A stretch of DNA of 64,000 bases, from the NCBI GenBank assembly GCA_963843285.1, contig CAWJJO010000016.1, positions 62,001 to 126,000 on the forward strand. The letters run 5' to 3'. Source of the DNA: CAZDDB01 sp963843285 (GTDB lineage: Bacteria; Acidobacteriota; HRBIN11; JAKEFK01). The number at the start of each line of letters is the position of its first letter. Within the stretch, counting starts at the first letter, position 1. Below, one piece after another: positions 57,426 through 64,000 of this stretch. The translations under genes and the position numbers were made by a program. Below the pieces are notes generated by a model. The model was not told the DNA's origin. It worked only from the letters and a program-made list of their open reading frames with translations, and searched no databases.

Positions 57426-57443
57426 GAAATAAGGAGTCATAGT

Positions 57444-59330
57444 ATGGGATTGGAAATTGGAATCGGATCGGCCACGAAAGAGAAGCCGCTGGCCGTGGGA
57501 ATCGACCTTGGAACAACTAATAGTTTAGTAGCATACGTCCAGAATGACGTGCCCACCGTGATTCCGGGTCCGGATGGAAAGAGTCTGGTGCCTTCGGTTG
57601 TATCCTTTCAGCCGGACAATCTGTTTACCGGCGCAGCCGCGAAAAAGTATCAATTGACGGATGCAAAGCACACTGTCTATTCGGTAAAACGGTTGATGGG
57701 AAAGGGAATGGACGACATTCGTCCCGAACTTTCCTTGCTGCCCTATGAGATCCAGGGTCACGGCAAAGAAATTGTTAAAATCCGGATTAACAATCGTGAA
57801 TACACACCTCCGGAAATTTCCGCTTTGATTCTCAAGGAGCTCAAGTTTATTGCGGAAAAGGAATTGAAACGAAGCATTGTACAGACAGTCATCACAGTAC
57901 CTGCATACTTCAACGATGCCCAGCGGCAGGCAACCAAGGATGCCGGCAAGCTTGCCGGTCTTGAGGTGTTGCGAATTCTGAACGAGCCGACTGCTGCCGC
58001 TCTTGCTTACGGGCTGGACAAAATCAAAGAGGGAACGATTGCGGTCTACGATTTTGGCGGCGGTACCTTCGATATTTCCATCTTAAAAGTCAAAGACGGT
58101 ATTTTCCAGGTACTCGCGACCAACGGCGACACTCATCTGGGTGGGGATGACATTGATGTCCGCGTGTCCCATTTTCTGATGGACATGATCCGAAAATTCG
58201 GCTGGGAAGGTGAATTTGACGCGAACACAACTCAGGTGATTCTCGACGCGGCGGAGAAAGCAAAACTGGAACTTTCAAGCACCCAAGAGACGTTGGTCCG
58301 TTTCCCGCTTGGTAAGCGGAATTTCGAATTTCCATTGAAGCGTTCTGATCTTGAAGCGCTGACAGGCGATATCGTGGAGCGCACAATCCGTCCGTGCCGC
58401 GCAGCGCTGCGCGATGCAGGTATGGAGCCGGAAAGCATCGACGAAGTCGTTCTGGTTGGCGGAAGCACTCGCATGCCGCTTGTCCGGCAGAAGGTTCAGG
58501 AGTTATTCCGCCGAACTCCAAAGTGTGATCTGAACCCGGATGAAGTCGTGGCGCTCGGCGCTGCAATCCAGGCGGATATTCTGGCGGGCACTTCTACACA
58601 GGAAGTTCTACTACTTGATATCACACCTCTCTCTCTTGGAATTGAGACCTACGGCGGCGGGATGGCCAAGCTGATTGAGCGCAATTCCACAATTCCGACA
58701 TCCGCCTCTGAATACTTTACAACTTTCGTCGATGGACAGACTTCGATCGATGTCCATGTATTGCAGGGCGACCGCGAACTGGCAAAGGATAACCGGAGTC
58801 TTGCCCGCTTCGCCCTGAAAGGAATCGATCCGATGCCTGCAGGCCTGCCGCGTATTGAGGTAACGTTCATGATCGATGCCAACGGAATTCTCAATGTAAC
58901 TGCTCGCGATATGCGAACCGGCAAACTGCAGTCCATTGAAGTCAAGCCAACCTATGGTTTGACCGATGAGGAAGTCGAGAAGATGCTTCTGGATTCGATG
59001 GAATCCGCTGAATCAGATTTCTCCGCGCGAATGATGATTGATGCCCGGAATGACGCCGATATCGTGCTGCGCGCGACCGACAAAGCAATGAAGCGTGCAG
59101 ATGAGTTCCTGACCGGTGAAGAAAAGAATGCAATTCTTCAGGCAAAAAAGGATTTGCTGGACGCCTATAAGGGAGAGGACCATTCTGTGGTTCGTGAAAA
59201 AATTGAACGGCTCGATGCGGCGACACAAAAACTCGCTCAGGGGATCATGGACAGAACGATTGCCGACGCTCTTCGAAATAAGAGTCTGAACGAGCTGGAA
59301 GAAGAAGCGGAGAAAACTACCCACAAGTAG
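57444..59330 (+). CDS. hscA: Hsp70 chaperone HscA
   Basis: The 628-residue Hsp70 has AVGIDLGTTNSLVAYVQND, VYDFGGGTFDISILKV, VGGSTRMPLVRQKV and the substrate region starting DITPLSLGIETYGGGM. It differs from dnaK at 6580 by GMAKLIERNSTIPT in the linker and by lacking the acidic DnaK tail; it ends in a short charged tail. It releases clusters from IscU with HscB. AAGGAG precedes the ATG by seven bases. Confidence 0.96.
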   Translation: MGLEIGIGSATKEKPLAVGIDLGTTNSLVAYVQNDVPTVIPGPDGKSLVPSVVSFQPDNLFTGAAAKKYQLTDAKHTVYSVKRLMGKGMDDIRPELSLLPYEIQGHGKEIVKIRINNREYTPPEISALILKELKFIAEKELKRSIVQTVITVPAYFNDAQRQATKDAGKLAGLEVLRILNEPTAAALAYGLDKIKEGTIAVYDFGGGTFDISILKVKDGIFQVLATNGDTHLGGDDIDVRVSHFLMDMIRKFGWEGEFDANTTQVILDAAEKAKLELSSTQETLVRFPLGKRNFEFPLKRSDLEALTGDIVERTIRPCRAALRDAGMEPESIDEVVLVGGSTRMPLVRQKVQELFRRTPKCDLNPDEVVALGAAIQADILAGTSTQEVLLLDITPLSLGIETYGGGMAKLIERNSTIPTSASEYFTTFVDGQTSIDVHVLQGDRELAKDNRSLARFALKGIDPMPAGLPRIEVTFMIDANGILNVTARDMRTGKLQSIEVKPTYGLTDEEVEKMLLDSMESAESDFSARMMIDARNDADIVLRATDKAMKRADEFLTGEEKNAILQAKKDLLDAYKGEDHSVVREKIERLDAATQKLAQGIMDRTIADALRNKSLNELEEEAEKTTHK

Positions 59331-59341
59331 AGCTATAATAA

Positions 59342-59554
59342 ATGGGAATGCCAATGAAATTCACCTGGAGAGATGCGGAAGAGATCGCGATTCAATTGTC
59401 GGAAAAACACCCGGACATGAATCCCCTTTCTTTACGCTTTACCGATCTACACAGGATGGTAACCGAGCTCCCTGACTTTCAGGATGATCCAAAGGCATCC
59501 AACGAAGGAATTCTTGAGGCGATCCAGATGGCCTGGTTAGATGAGAAAGAATGA
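59342..59554 (+). CDS. iscX: Fe-S assembly protein IscX
   Basis: The 70-residue acidic protein matches E. coli IscX closely in FTWRDAEEIAIQLSEKHPDM, PLSLRFTDLHRMV and FQDDPKASNEGILEAIQMAW. It regulates IscS and binds iron. It closes the isc operon 11 bases after hscA. Confidence 0.95.
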   Translation: MGMPMKFTWRDAEEIAIQLSEKHPDMNPLSLRFTDLHRMVTELPDFQDDPKASNEGILEAIQMAWLDEKE

Positions 59555-59569
59555 ACCGCAAAGACCTAG

Positions 59570-60541
59570 ATGTTAATTGATAAGTTCGGTAGACATGCGA
59601 CAGATCTTCGGATCAGCGTAACCGATCGCTGCAACTATCGCTGTGTTTATTGCATGCCTGCCTCGGTCGAATGGCTTCCCAAACCTCAGATCCTTACGTT
59701 TGAAGAGATCGAATCCCTTACACGCATCTTCATCGACGAAGGCGTTACGCAGCTTCGCATCACAGGCGGCGAACCCCTTGTGCGCCGCGACCTCAATCGC
59801 CTGATCGAACGTCTTGCTGCTCTGGATGGCATCATTGATATCTCATTGACAACGAACGGCTACTTTTTGAAACAGCAGGCGCAAGCGCTCAAGGATGCCG
59901 GAATTTCTCGCATCAATATTAGCCTCGACTCACTTCGGCCGGACCGGTTTGCCGAGATTACCCGGACGGATTCGTTTCCACGTGTAATCGAAGGGATCGA
60001 AGAAGCACAAAAGGTTGGATTCGACCCGATTAAAATCAATTGTGTCGCGATTCGAGGATTCAACGATGACGAGATCGTGGACTTTCTGAAATGGGGAGCG
60101 GAGAACCACCTCCAGATCCGGTTCATTGAATTCATGCCGCTGGACGGCGATCATCATTGGAAGCGTGAAAATGTGATGACCAAAAGGGAAATTCTGGAGA
60201 AGGCGCGCCAGTTTGTTCCCGTAAACGAGATTGTGGCGAGTGACCCTGCGCCTGCGACGAAGTTCTCTTACGCGGCAACTGAGTTTGGTGTGATCCCTTC
60301 AGTTTCTGAGCCATTTTGTGCGAGCTGTTCCCGCATCCGCATTACGGCTGATGGAAAGTTTCGTACCTGCTTGTTTGCGATCGAAGAGACGGACTTACGC
60401 GGACCTCTGCGTTCGGGGGCTTCCACCAAAGATCTGGCGTCTCTACTTCGTGACGCGGTAGCGCATAAATGGGCAGGTCATAAAATCAACGATCCTGATT
60501 TTGAACAACCCGAGCGGGCGATGTACGCCATCGGAGGATGA
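59570..60541 (+). CDS. moaA: GTP 3',8-cyclase MoaA
   Basis: The 323-residue radical SAM enzyme has RISVTDRCNYRCVYCMPASV (C21, C25, C28), RITGGEPLVRRDL, LTTNGYFL and SLDSLRPDRF. The second cluster is in FCASCSRIRI with a further cysteine in KFRTCLF, and the C-terminal GG is present. It starts molybdenum-cofactor synthesis. It lies 15 bases after iscX, so an iron-sulfur enzyme follows directly on the isc operon. No other moa genes are in the window. Confidence 0.96.
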   Translation: MLIDKFGRHATDLRISVTDRCNYRCVYCMPASVEWLPKPQILTFEEIESLTRIFIDEGVTQLRITGGEPLVRRDLNRLIERLAALDGIIDISLTTNGYFLKQQAQALKDAGISRINISLDSLRPDRFAEITRTDSFPRVIEGIEEAQKVGFDPIKINCVAIRGFNDDEIVDFLKWGAENHLQIRFIEFMPLDGDHHWKRENVMTKREILEKARQFVPVNEIVASDPAPATKFSYAATEFGVIPSVSEPFCASCSRIRITADGKFRTCLFAIEETDLRGPLRSGASTKDLASLLRDAVAHKWAGHKINDPDFEQPERAMYAIGG

Positions 60542-60544
60542 AAG

Positions 60545-60631
60545 GAATTCACCGCAGAGGCGCGGAGAACGCAGAGAGAATTCTAATTCTCATTCCTGCC
60601 TCTGCGACCTCTGTGTCTCTGCGGTGAATTC
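60545..60631. repeat. B-family periodic palindrome (GCAGAG variant)
   Basis: GAATTCACCGCAGAGGCGCG followed by GAGAACGCAGAGAGAATTC faces TTCCTGCCTCTGCGACCTCT followed by GTGTCTCTGCGGTGAATTC. It fills the moaA-thiC gap. Confidence 0.85.
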
Positions 60632-60646
60632 AGAGAGGTGATGTAG

Positions 60647-61957
60647 ATGTCGACACAACTTACGAAAGCAAAAGAAGGAATCATTACGGAAGAAATGCGG
60701 ATGGTGGCGGAGGATGAAGCGCTCGATCCGGAATTTGTGCGCGCGGGCGTAGAAAAGGGCGAGATCGTCATCCCCAAGAACATCAACCATCATTTTCGTC
60801 CGCGTGGAATCGGAAAGGGTCTGTGCACCAAAGTGAATGCCAATATCGGCCATTCCGCGGATCATCAGGATGAAGACGAAGAACTGGGAAAGCTTCAGGT
60901 CTGCGTGGAAACGCTTGCGGATGCCGTCATGGATTTGAGCACAGGGGATGATCTGGACAGAATGCGGATGAAGATGGTATCTCATTCGCCTTTGATGCTG
61001 GGGACTGTTCCTATTTATGCGGTAGCCCGTGGCCAGAGCATTATCAAATGGACAGCCGATGAGCTGTTTGCAGAAATTGAAAAACAGGGACAGCAGGGAG
61101 TGGATTACATCACGGTTCATTGTGGCGTTACCCGTGAATCGATTTCCCGGCTCGAGGATTGTCCACGCGTGGAAGGAATCGTCAGCCGCGGGGGATCCAT
61201 TCATGCTCACTGGATCCGGTTCAACGATCGAGAGAATCCATTGTACGAGCACTTTGACCGACTTCTGGAAATCTGTTTGAAATACGACATGACCCTGAGT
61301 CTGGGTGACGGATTGCGACCGGGCGCGATCGAAGACGCTACGGATCGCCCTCAATTGCAGGAACTGATCATTATCGGCCAGCTGCAGCGCCGCGCGCATG
61401 AAGCCGGCGTGCAGGCGATGATTGAGGGTCCGGGGCATGTGCCGCTGGATCAGATTGTGACAAACATGCATCTGGAAAAACGGCTCTGCAATGGCGCGCC
61501 GTTTTACGTGCTGGGACCGTTACCGATCGATATTGGCGCCGGTTTTGATCACATTACTGGCGCGATCGGAGGCGCCGTCGCAGCAGCAGCCGGCGCCGAC
61601 ATGCTTTGCTACGTAACACCGGCCGAGCATTTGCGTCTGCCTACAATTGACGATGTGCGCGAAGGGATCATCGCGTTTAAGATCGGCGCCGCTTGTGGAG
61701 ATGTTTCCAAGGGAGTTAAAGGAGCGCGCGAACGTAATTTCGAAATGTCCCGCGCTCGAAAACTTCTGGATTGGGAAACCATGTATCGTCTTGGAATTTA
61801 CGGCGAGAAGGCGCGGCAAATGCGGAAAGAAAGCGAAGATTATGATTCTGCAGTTTGCACCATGTGCGGCAGTTTGTGTGCAGTAAATATTGATAATGCC
61901 ACAATCCGGCAGACCGGACGCAAGGAAATGCTGCAGATCGGTACGATCATCAGTTAG
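60647..61957 (+). CDS. thiC: phosphomethylpyrimidine synthase ThiC
   Basis: The 436-residue radical SAM enzyme has KVNANIGHSADH, AVMDLSTGDDLDRMR, YITVHCGVTRESI, SRGGSIHAHW, LGDGLRPGAIEDATDRPQLQ, MIEGPGHVPLDQI and GADMLCYVTPAEHLRLP. The C-terminal cluster motif is CTMCGSLC (CX2CX3C), one residue shorter than the CX2CX4C of E. coli ThiC. It converts AIR to the thiamin pyrimidine. AGAGGTG lies before the ATG. I looked for a TPP riboswitch upstream and found only the B-family repeat. The length places it among short ThiC forms. Confidence 0.95.
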   Translation: MSTQLTKAKEGIITEEMRMVAEDEALDPEFVRAGVEKGEIVIPKNINHHFRPRGIGKGLCTKVNANIGHSADHQDEDEELGKLQVCVETLADAVMDLSTGDDLDRMRMKMVSHSPLMLGTVPIYAVARGQSIIKWTADELFAEIEKQGQQGVDYITVHCGVTRESISRLEDCPRVEGIVSRGGSIHAHWIRFNDRENPLYEHFDRLLEICLKYDMTLSLGDGLRPGAIEDATDRPQLQELIIIGQLQRRAHEAGVQAMIEGPGHVPLDQIVTNMHLEKRLCNGAPFYVLGPLPIDIGAGFDHITGAIGGAVAAAAGADMLCYVTPAEHLRLPTIDDVREGIIAFKIGAACGDVSKGVKGARERNFEMSRARKLLDWETMYRLGIYGEKARQMRKESEDYDSAVCTMCGSLCAVNIDNATIRQTGRKEMLQIGTIIS

Positions 61958-61999
61958 CTCGAGTAGGAACAGAAATGATGGGGGCCTGTAGCGATGATT

Positions 62000-62080
62000 T
62001 CTCCCCCTTATGAAGGGGGAGATTAACAGGGGTTGGAAGACAACCTCCCCCCTAACCCCATCCTTAATAAGGAGGGGGGT
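62000..62080. repeat. C/G-rich double hairpin after thiC
   Basis: TCTCCCCCTT-ATG-AAGGGGGAGA (62000-62022) is a perfect 10-bp stem. CCTCCCCCCTAACCCC and GGAGGGGGG (62044-62079) form a second hairpin. No T-run follows, so a terminator role is doubtful. Confidence 0.7.
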
Positions 62081-62109
62081 CTCACAAAGCAGATACGAAA
62101 GGTGCAATT

Positions 62110-62874
62110 CTGAAGGTTTTTCGGGGAAGTATAGAGCGCGAGATCATCCTGGAATTTGAAAATCTGAAGGAGTTTGAAGACTTCTTCATACAAGCGGAAA
62201 GGGAAGGTTCCTTTCTGTTGCAGACTTCGCTGCCTGCAGATCCACTGATTGTTGCGCGTGTTTGCGGCAGTCTTCGCAGCCGCAAGATCAGACCACTGAG
62301 AATTACGCGCGAAGACCATGGCTTTAGAATTCAAATGTTCCTGAAGAAAGTTCCGCCACCACCGGAGCGGCAACCTGAATCCTCTCCGGACTTGCTGGCG
62401 AGATTGAAATCCGATGGATCCCTCCCTCCTGCGGAGGACAAGCCGAGAACGCTGGCGGAGAAACTGCGCGCGATGCCGGTGACTGAGCGGGCAGCTCTCG
62501 CAATGAAAGCCGATTTGCAGGAACGCCGGATTTTGATGCAAGAAGCCAATCCCAAGATCCACGAATTCCTGCTTCGAAACCCGCGCTTGACGGAAAGTGA
62601 AATCGCTTTCATGGCCCGAAATCCCGGTTCACCGATTCAAACAATTTTAACGATTCTGCAACATCGGGATTGGATGATTAAGGATCCCATCCGTCAAGGA
62701 ATTCTTACAAACCCGAAAACACCTCCAGCCACTGTGCTCGATATGATTCCCGGAGCATCTGCGGGGGACCTAATCAAGATGTATCACGCGCGCATGCTCC
62801 GGGAGGATGTGCGCGTTTCAGTTCAACGCGAAATGAAAAAACGCGGTATCCGCGTAAAAAAGGATGCGCAATAA
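62110..62874 (+). CDS. hypothetical protein, possibly PilZ-like N-terminus, non-canonical start
   Basis: Using the first ordinary start (TTG at 62218) gives 218 residues. The same frame stays open back to 62071 and encodes protein-like KVFRGSIEREIILEFENLKE followed by FEDFFIQAEREGSFLL. The best-placed beginning is CTG at 62110 (254 residues), five bases after AAGGTG; ATT at 62107 is another choice. The N-terminal 80 residues loosely resemble PilZ-like domains. The C-terminal 120 residues show repeated helical units (NPRLTESEIAFMARNPGSP, LTNPKTPPATVLDMIPGASA). Function is unknown. Its end overlaps the sufS-like start by 11 bases, so the two are coupled. Confidence 0.6.
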   Translation: MKVFRGSIEREIILEFENLKEFEDFFIQAEREGSFLLQTSLPADPLIVARVCGSLRSRKIRPLRITREDHGFRIQMFLKKVPPPPERQPESSPDLLARLKSDGSLPPAEDKPRTLAEKLRAMPVTERAALAMKADLQERRILMQEANPKIHEFLLRNPRLTESEIAFMARNPGSPIQTILTILQHRDWMIKDPIRQGILTNPKTPPATVLDMIPGASAGDLIKMYHARMLREDVRVSVQREMKKRGIRVKKDAQ

Positions 62875-64000
62875 CTGGTCAGAAAGCGTCCGGGCAGATT
62901 TTCCGGCGCTGCATCAGACTGTTTACGGAAAACCGCTGATCTATTTTGATAATGCCGCGACCGCATTGAAGCCGCAAAGCGTGATCGATGCCCTGCATCG
63001 CTACGATTCCCTGGGAACCGCGAATGTCCACAGGGGAATCTATTATCTGAGTGAGAAGGCCACGGACGCATTTGAAGCTGCGCGGGAAACAGTACGGTCT
63101 TTCTTGAATGCTTCAGACAGGCAGGAAATTATTTTCGTGAGAGGGACTACCGAAGCGATCAACCTCGTTGCCGAGAGCTACGGGCGCACTTTTCTCGGCG
63201 AAAGAGACGAAATTATCATCAGCGAGATCGAGCACCATTCGAACATAGTTCCGTGGCAGATGCTTTGTGAGCGGATCGGCGCGACGCTCAGAATCATCCC
63301 CGTGAACGAAAAAGGCGAGCTGATTCTTGATGAATATGAGAGATTGCTGAACGCCAGAACGAAACTGGTTTCCGTTGGGCATGTGTCCAACGCAATCGGC
63401 ACAGTAAATCAGATCAAGAAGATCATTGCGGCGGCCCATGAGTTTGGAGCAGTCGTTGTTGTGGATGGAGCGCAGGCGGTTCCGCACATGTCCGTGGATG
63501 TAAGAGACCTGGATTGTGAATTCTATGCGTTTTCCGGTCACAAACTGTTTGGTCCAACCGGAATCGGCGTGCTGTACGGCAAGTCTGCTCTTCTGGAAAA
63601 AATGCCGCCCTATCAAGGTGGGGGAGAGATGATTCGATCCGTCACCTTTGAGAGGACGACCTACAATACATTGCCTTTTAAGTTCGAGGCAGGAACACCT
63701 GCAATTGCAGGCGCGATCGGGCTTGGCGCTGCCATTGGCTATGTCGGCGCCGTTGGATTCAATGAGATTGCCCCGTACGAGCAGAATCTAATCGCATACG
63801 CGACAGAAAGAATTTCGGATGTACCCGGAATACGAGTGATCGGGAACGCCTCAGAAAAAGCAGCGATTCTTTCATTTGTAATGGAGGGCGTGCATCCACA
63901 CGACATCGGTACAATTCTGGATCAGGAAGGAATTGCCATTCGCGCAGGTCATCACTGCGCAATGCCCGCCATGCAGCGGTTTGGCGTACCGGCAACGGCC
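62864..64000 (+). CDS. sufS: SufS-type cysteine desulfurase, cut by window end
   Basis: The frame starts at ATG 62864 and runs open to the last base (379 residues). It has YFDNAATALKPQSVIDAL, NVHRGIYYLSEKATDAFEAA, ISEIEHHSNIVPWQMLCERI, the PLP lysine in SGHKLFGPTGIGVLYGK, and the catalytic cysteine in RAGHHCAMPAMQRFG. This is the group II (SufS/CsdA) pattern, distinct from the IscS at 54617. Expected length is about 405-410, so roughly 30 residues are missing. Partners such as sufE or sufU would lie to the right. Confidence 0.93.
   Translation, partial: MRNNWSESVRADFPALHQTVYGKPLIYFDNAATALKPQSVIDALHRYDSLGTANVHRGIYYLSEKATDAFEAARETVRSFLNASDRQEIIFVRGTTEAINLVAESYGRTFLGERDEIIISEIEHHSNIVPWQMLCERIGATLRIIPVNEKGELILDEYERLLNARTKLVSVGHVSNAIGTVNQIKKIIAAAHEFGAVVVVDGAQAVPHMSVDVRDLDCEFYAFSGHKLFGPTGIGVLYGKSALLEKMPPYQGGGEMIRSVTFERTTYNTLPFKFEAGTPAIAGAIGLGAAIGYVGAVGFNEIAPYEQNLIAYATERISDVPGIRVIGNASEKAAILSFVMEGVHPHDIGTILDQEGIAIRAGHHCAMPAMQRFGVPATA

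Noticed and set aside
60542..60646. TPP riboswitch before thiC
   Set aside because: The gap contains only a B-family palindrome; the conserved CTGAGA and ACCTGA segments of the THI element are not seen.
1..64000. tRNA and rRNA genes
   Set aside because: No T-loop GGTTCGAATCC-type sequence with matching arms and no rRNA-like stretch was recognised; a covariance search would be decisive.

Overview
The window reads as one contiguous stretch of a bacterial chromosome of roughly balanced base composition, densely coded, with short intergenic gaps that are often filled by palindromic repeats. No phage, plasmid, transposase, CRISPR array, rRNA or tRNA was seen. The gene mix (Ser/Thr kinase with TPR tail, DUF4388 and DUF1579 proteins, dnaK-dnaJ-hspR, class II ribonucleotide reductase, partial complex I operon, selenophosphate synthetase) suggests an uncultured, Acidobacteriota-like or neighbouring Gram-negative lineage. 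That is inference from gene content only. Several beta-barrel proteins and a lipoprotein support a diderm envelope. || Layout. 1-8.6 kb: a small ORF, a TPR gene that looks frameshifted, then a leftward stress block dnaK-dnaJ-hspR-sigma factor-Ser/Thr kinase, without grpE. 8.7-14 kb: a leftward metabolic block with an rRNA methyltransferase, a glutaryl-CoA dehydrogenase / enoyl-CoA hydratase / thiolase module (glutaryl-CoA to acetyl-CoA) and a SAM hydroxide adenosyltransferase. 14-24.8 kb: a GT-C type membrane protein, DUF1579, DUF2851, a radical SAM protein with unusual cysteine spacing, a membrane-anchored deacetylase, protein isoaspartyl methyltransferase, a secreted zinc hydrolase and a DUF4388 protein. 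24.9-29.1 kb: a signalling block (GGDEF-EAL protein, receiver, hybrid histidine kinase). 29.2-33.4 kb: outer-membrane protein, SDR, RmuC, PKD lipoprotein. 33.4-37.6 kb: a deoxynucleotide block, class II RNR behind paired NrdR boxes and a double-length ThyX-like protein. 37.7-43.9 kb: MBL/beta-CASP nuclease, small zinc-ribbon and membrane proteins, envelope proteins, esterase, a Rieske protein lacking one cysteine and an ABC ATPase lacking Walker motifs. || 43.9-51 kb: selD, which contains an in-frame TGA (selenocysteine) followed by a fitting SECIS hairpin and was therefore truncated by simple ORF calling; then nuoABCDGHI, with nuoC frameshifted and nuoEF and nuoJKLMN absent. 51-53.6 kb: lipA, PspC, an HD hydrolase and DUF4126. 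53.5-59.6 kb: a complete ISC iron-sulfur operon, iscR-def-iscS-iscU-iscA-hscB-hscA-iscX. 59.6-64 kb: moaA, thiC, an unrecognised gene, and a SufS-type cysteine desulfurase cut by the window end. Many iron-sulfur consumers (nuoB/G/I, lipA, moaA, thiC, radical SAM) lie near their assembly machinery. || The most unusual structural theme is the intergenic repeats. At least six palindromic families occur. Several begin with TAG or TAA exactly where a neighbouring gene needs its stop codon, and an AT-rich family ends immediately before start codons, mostly between divergent genes.
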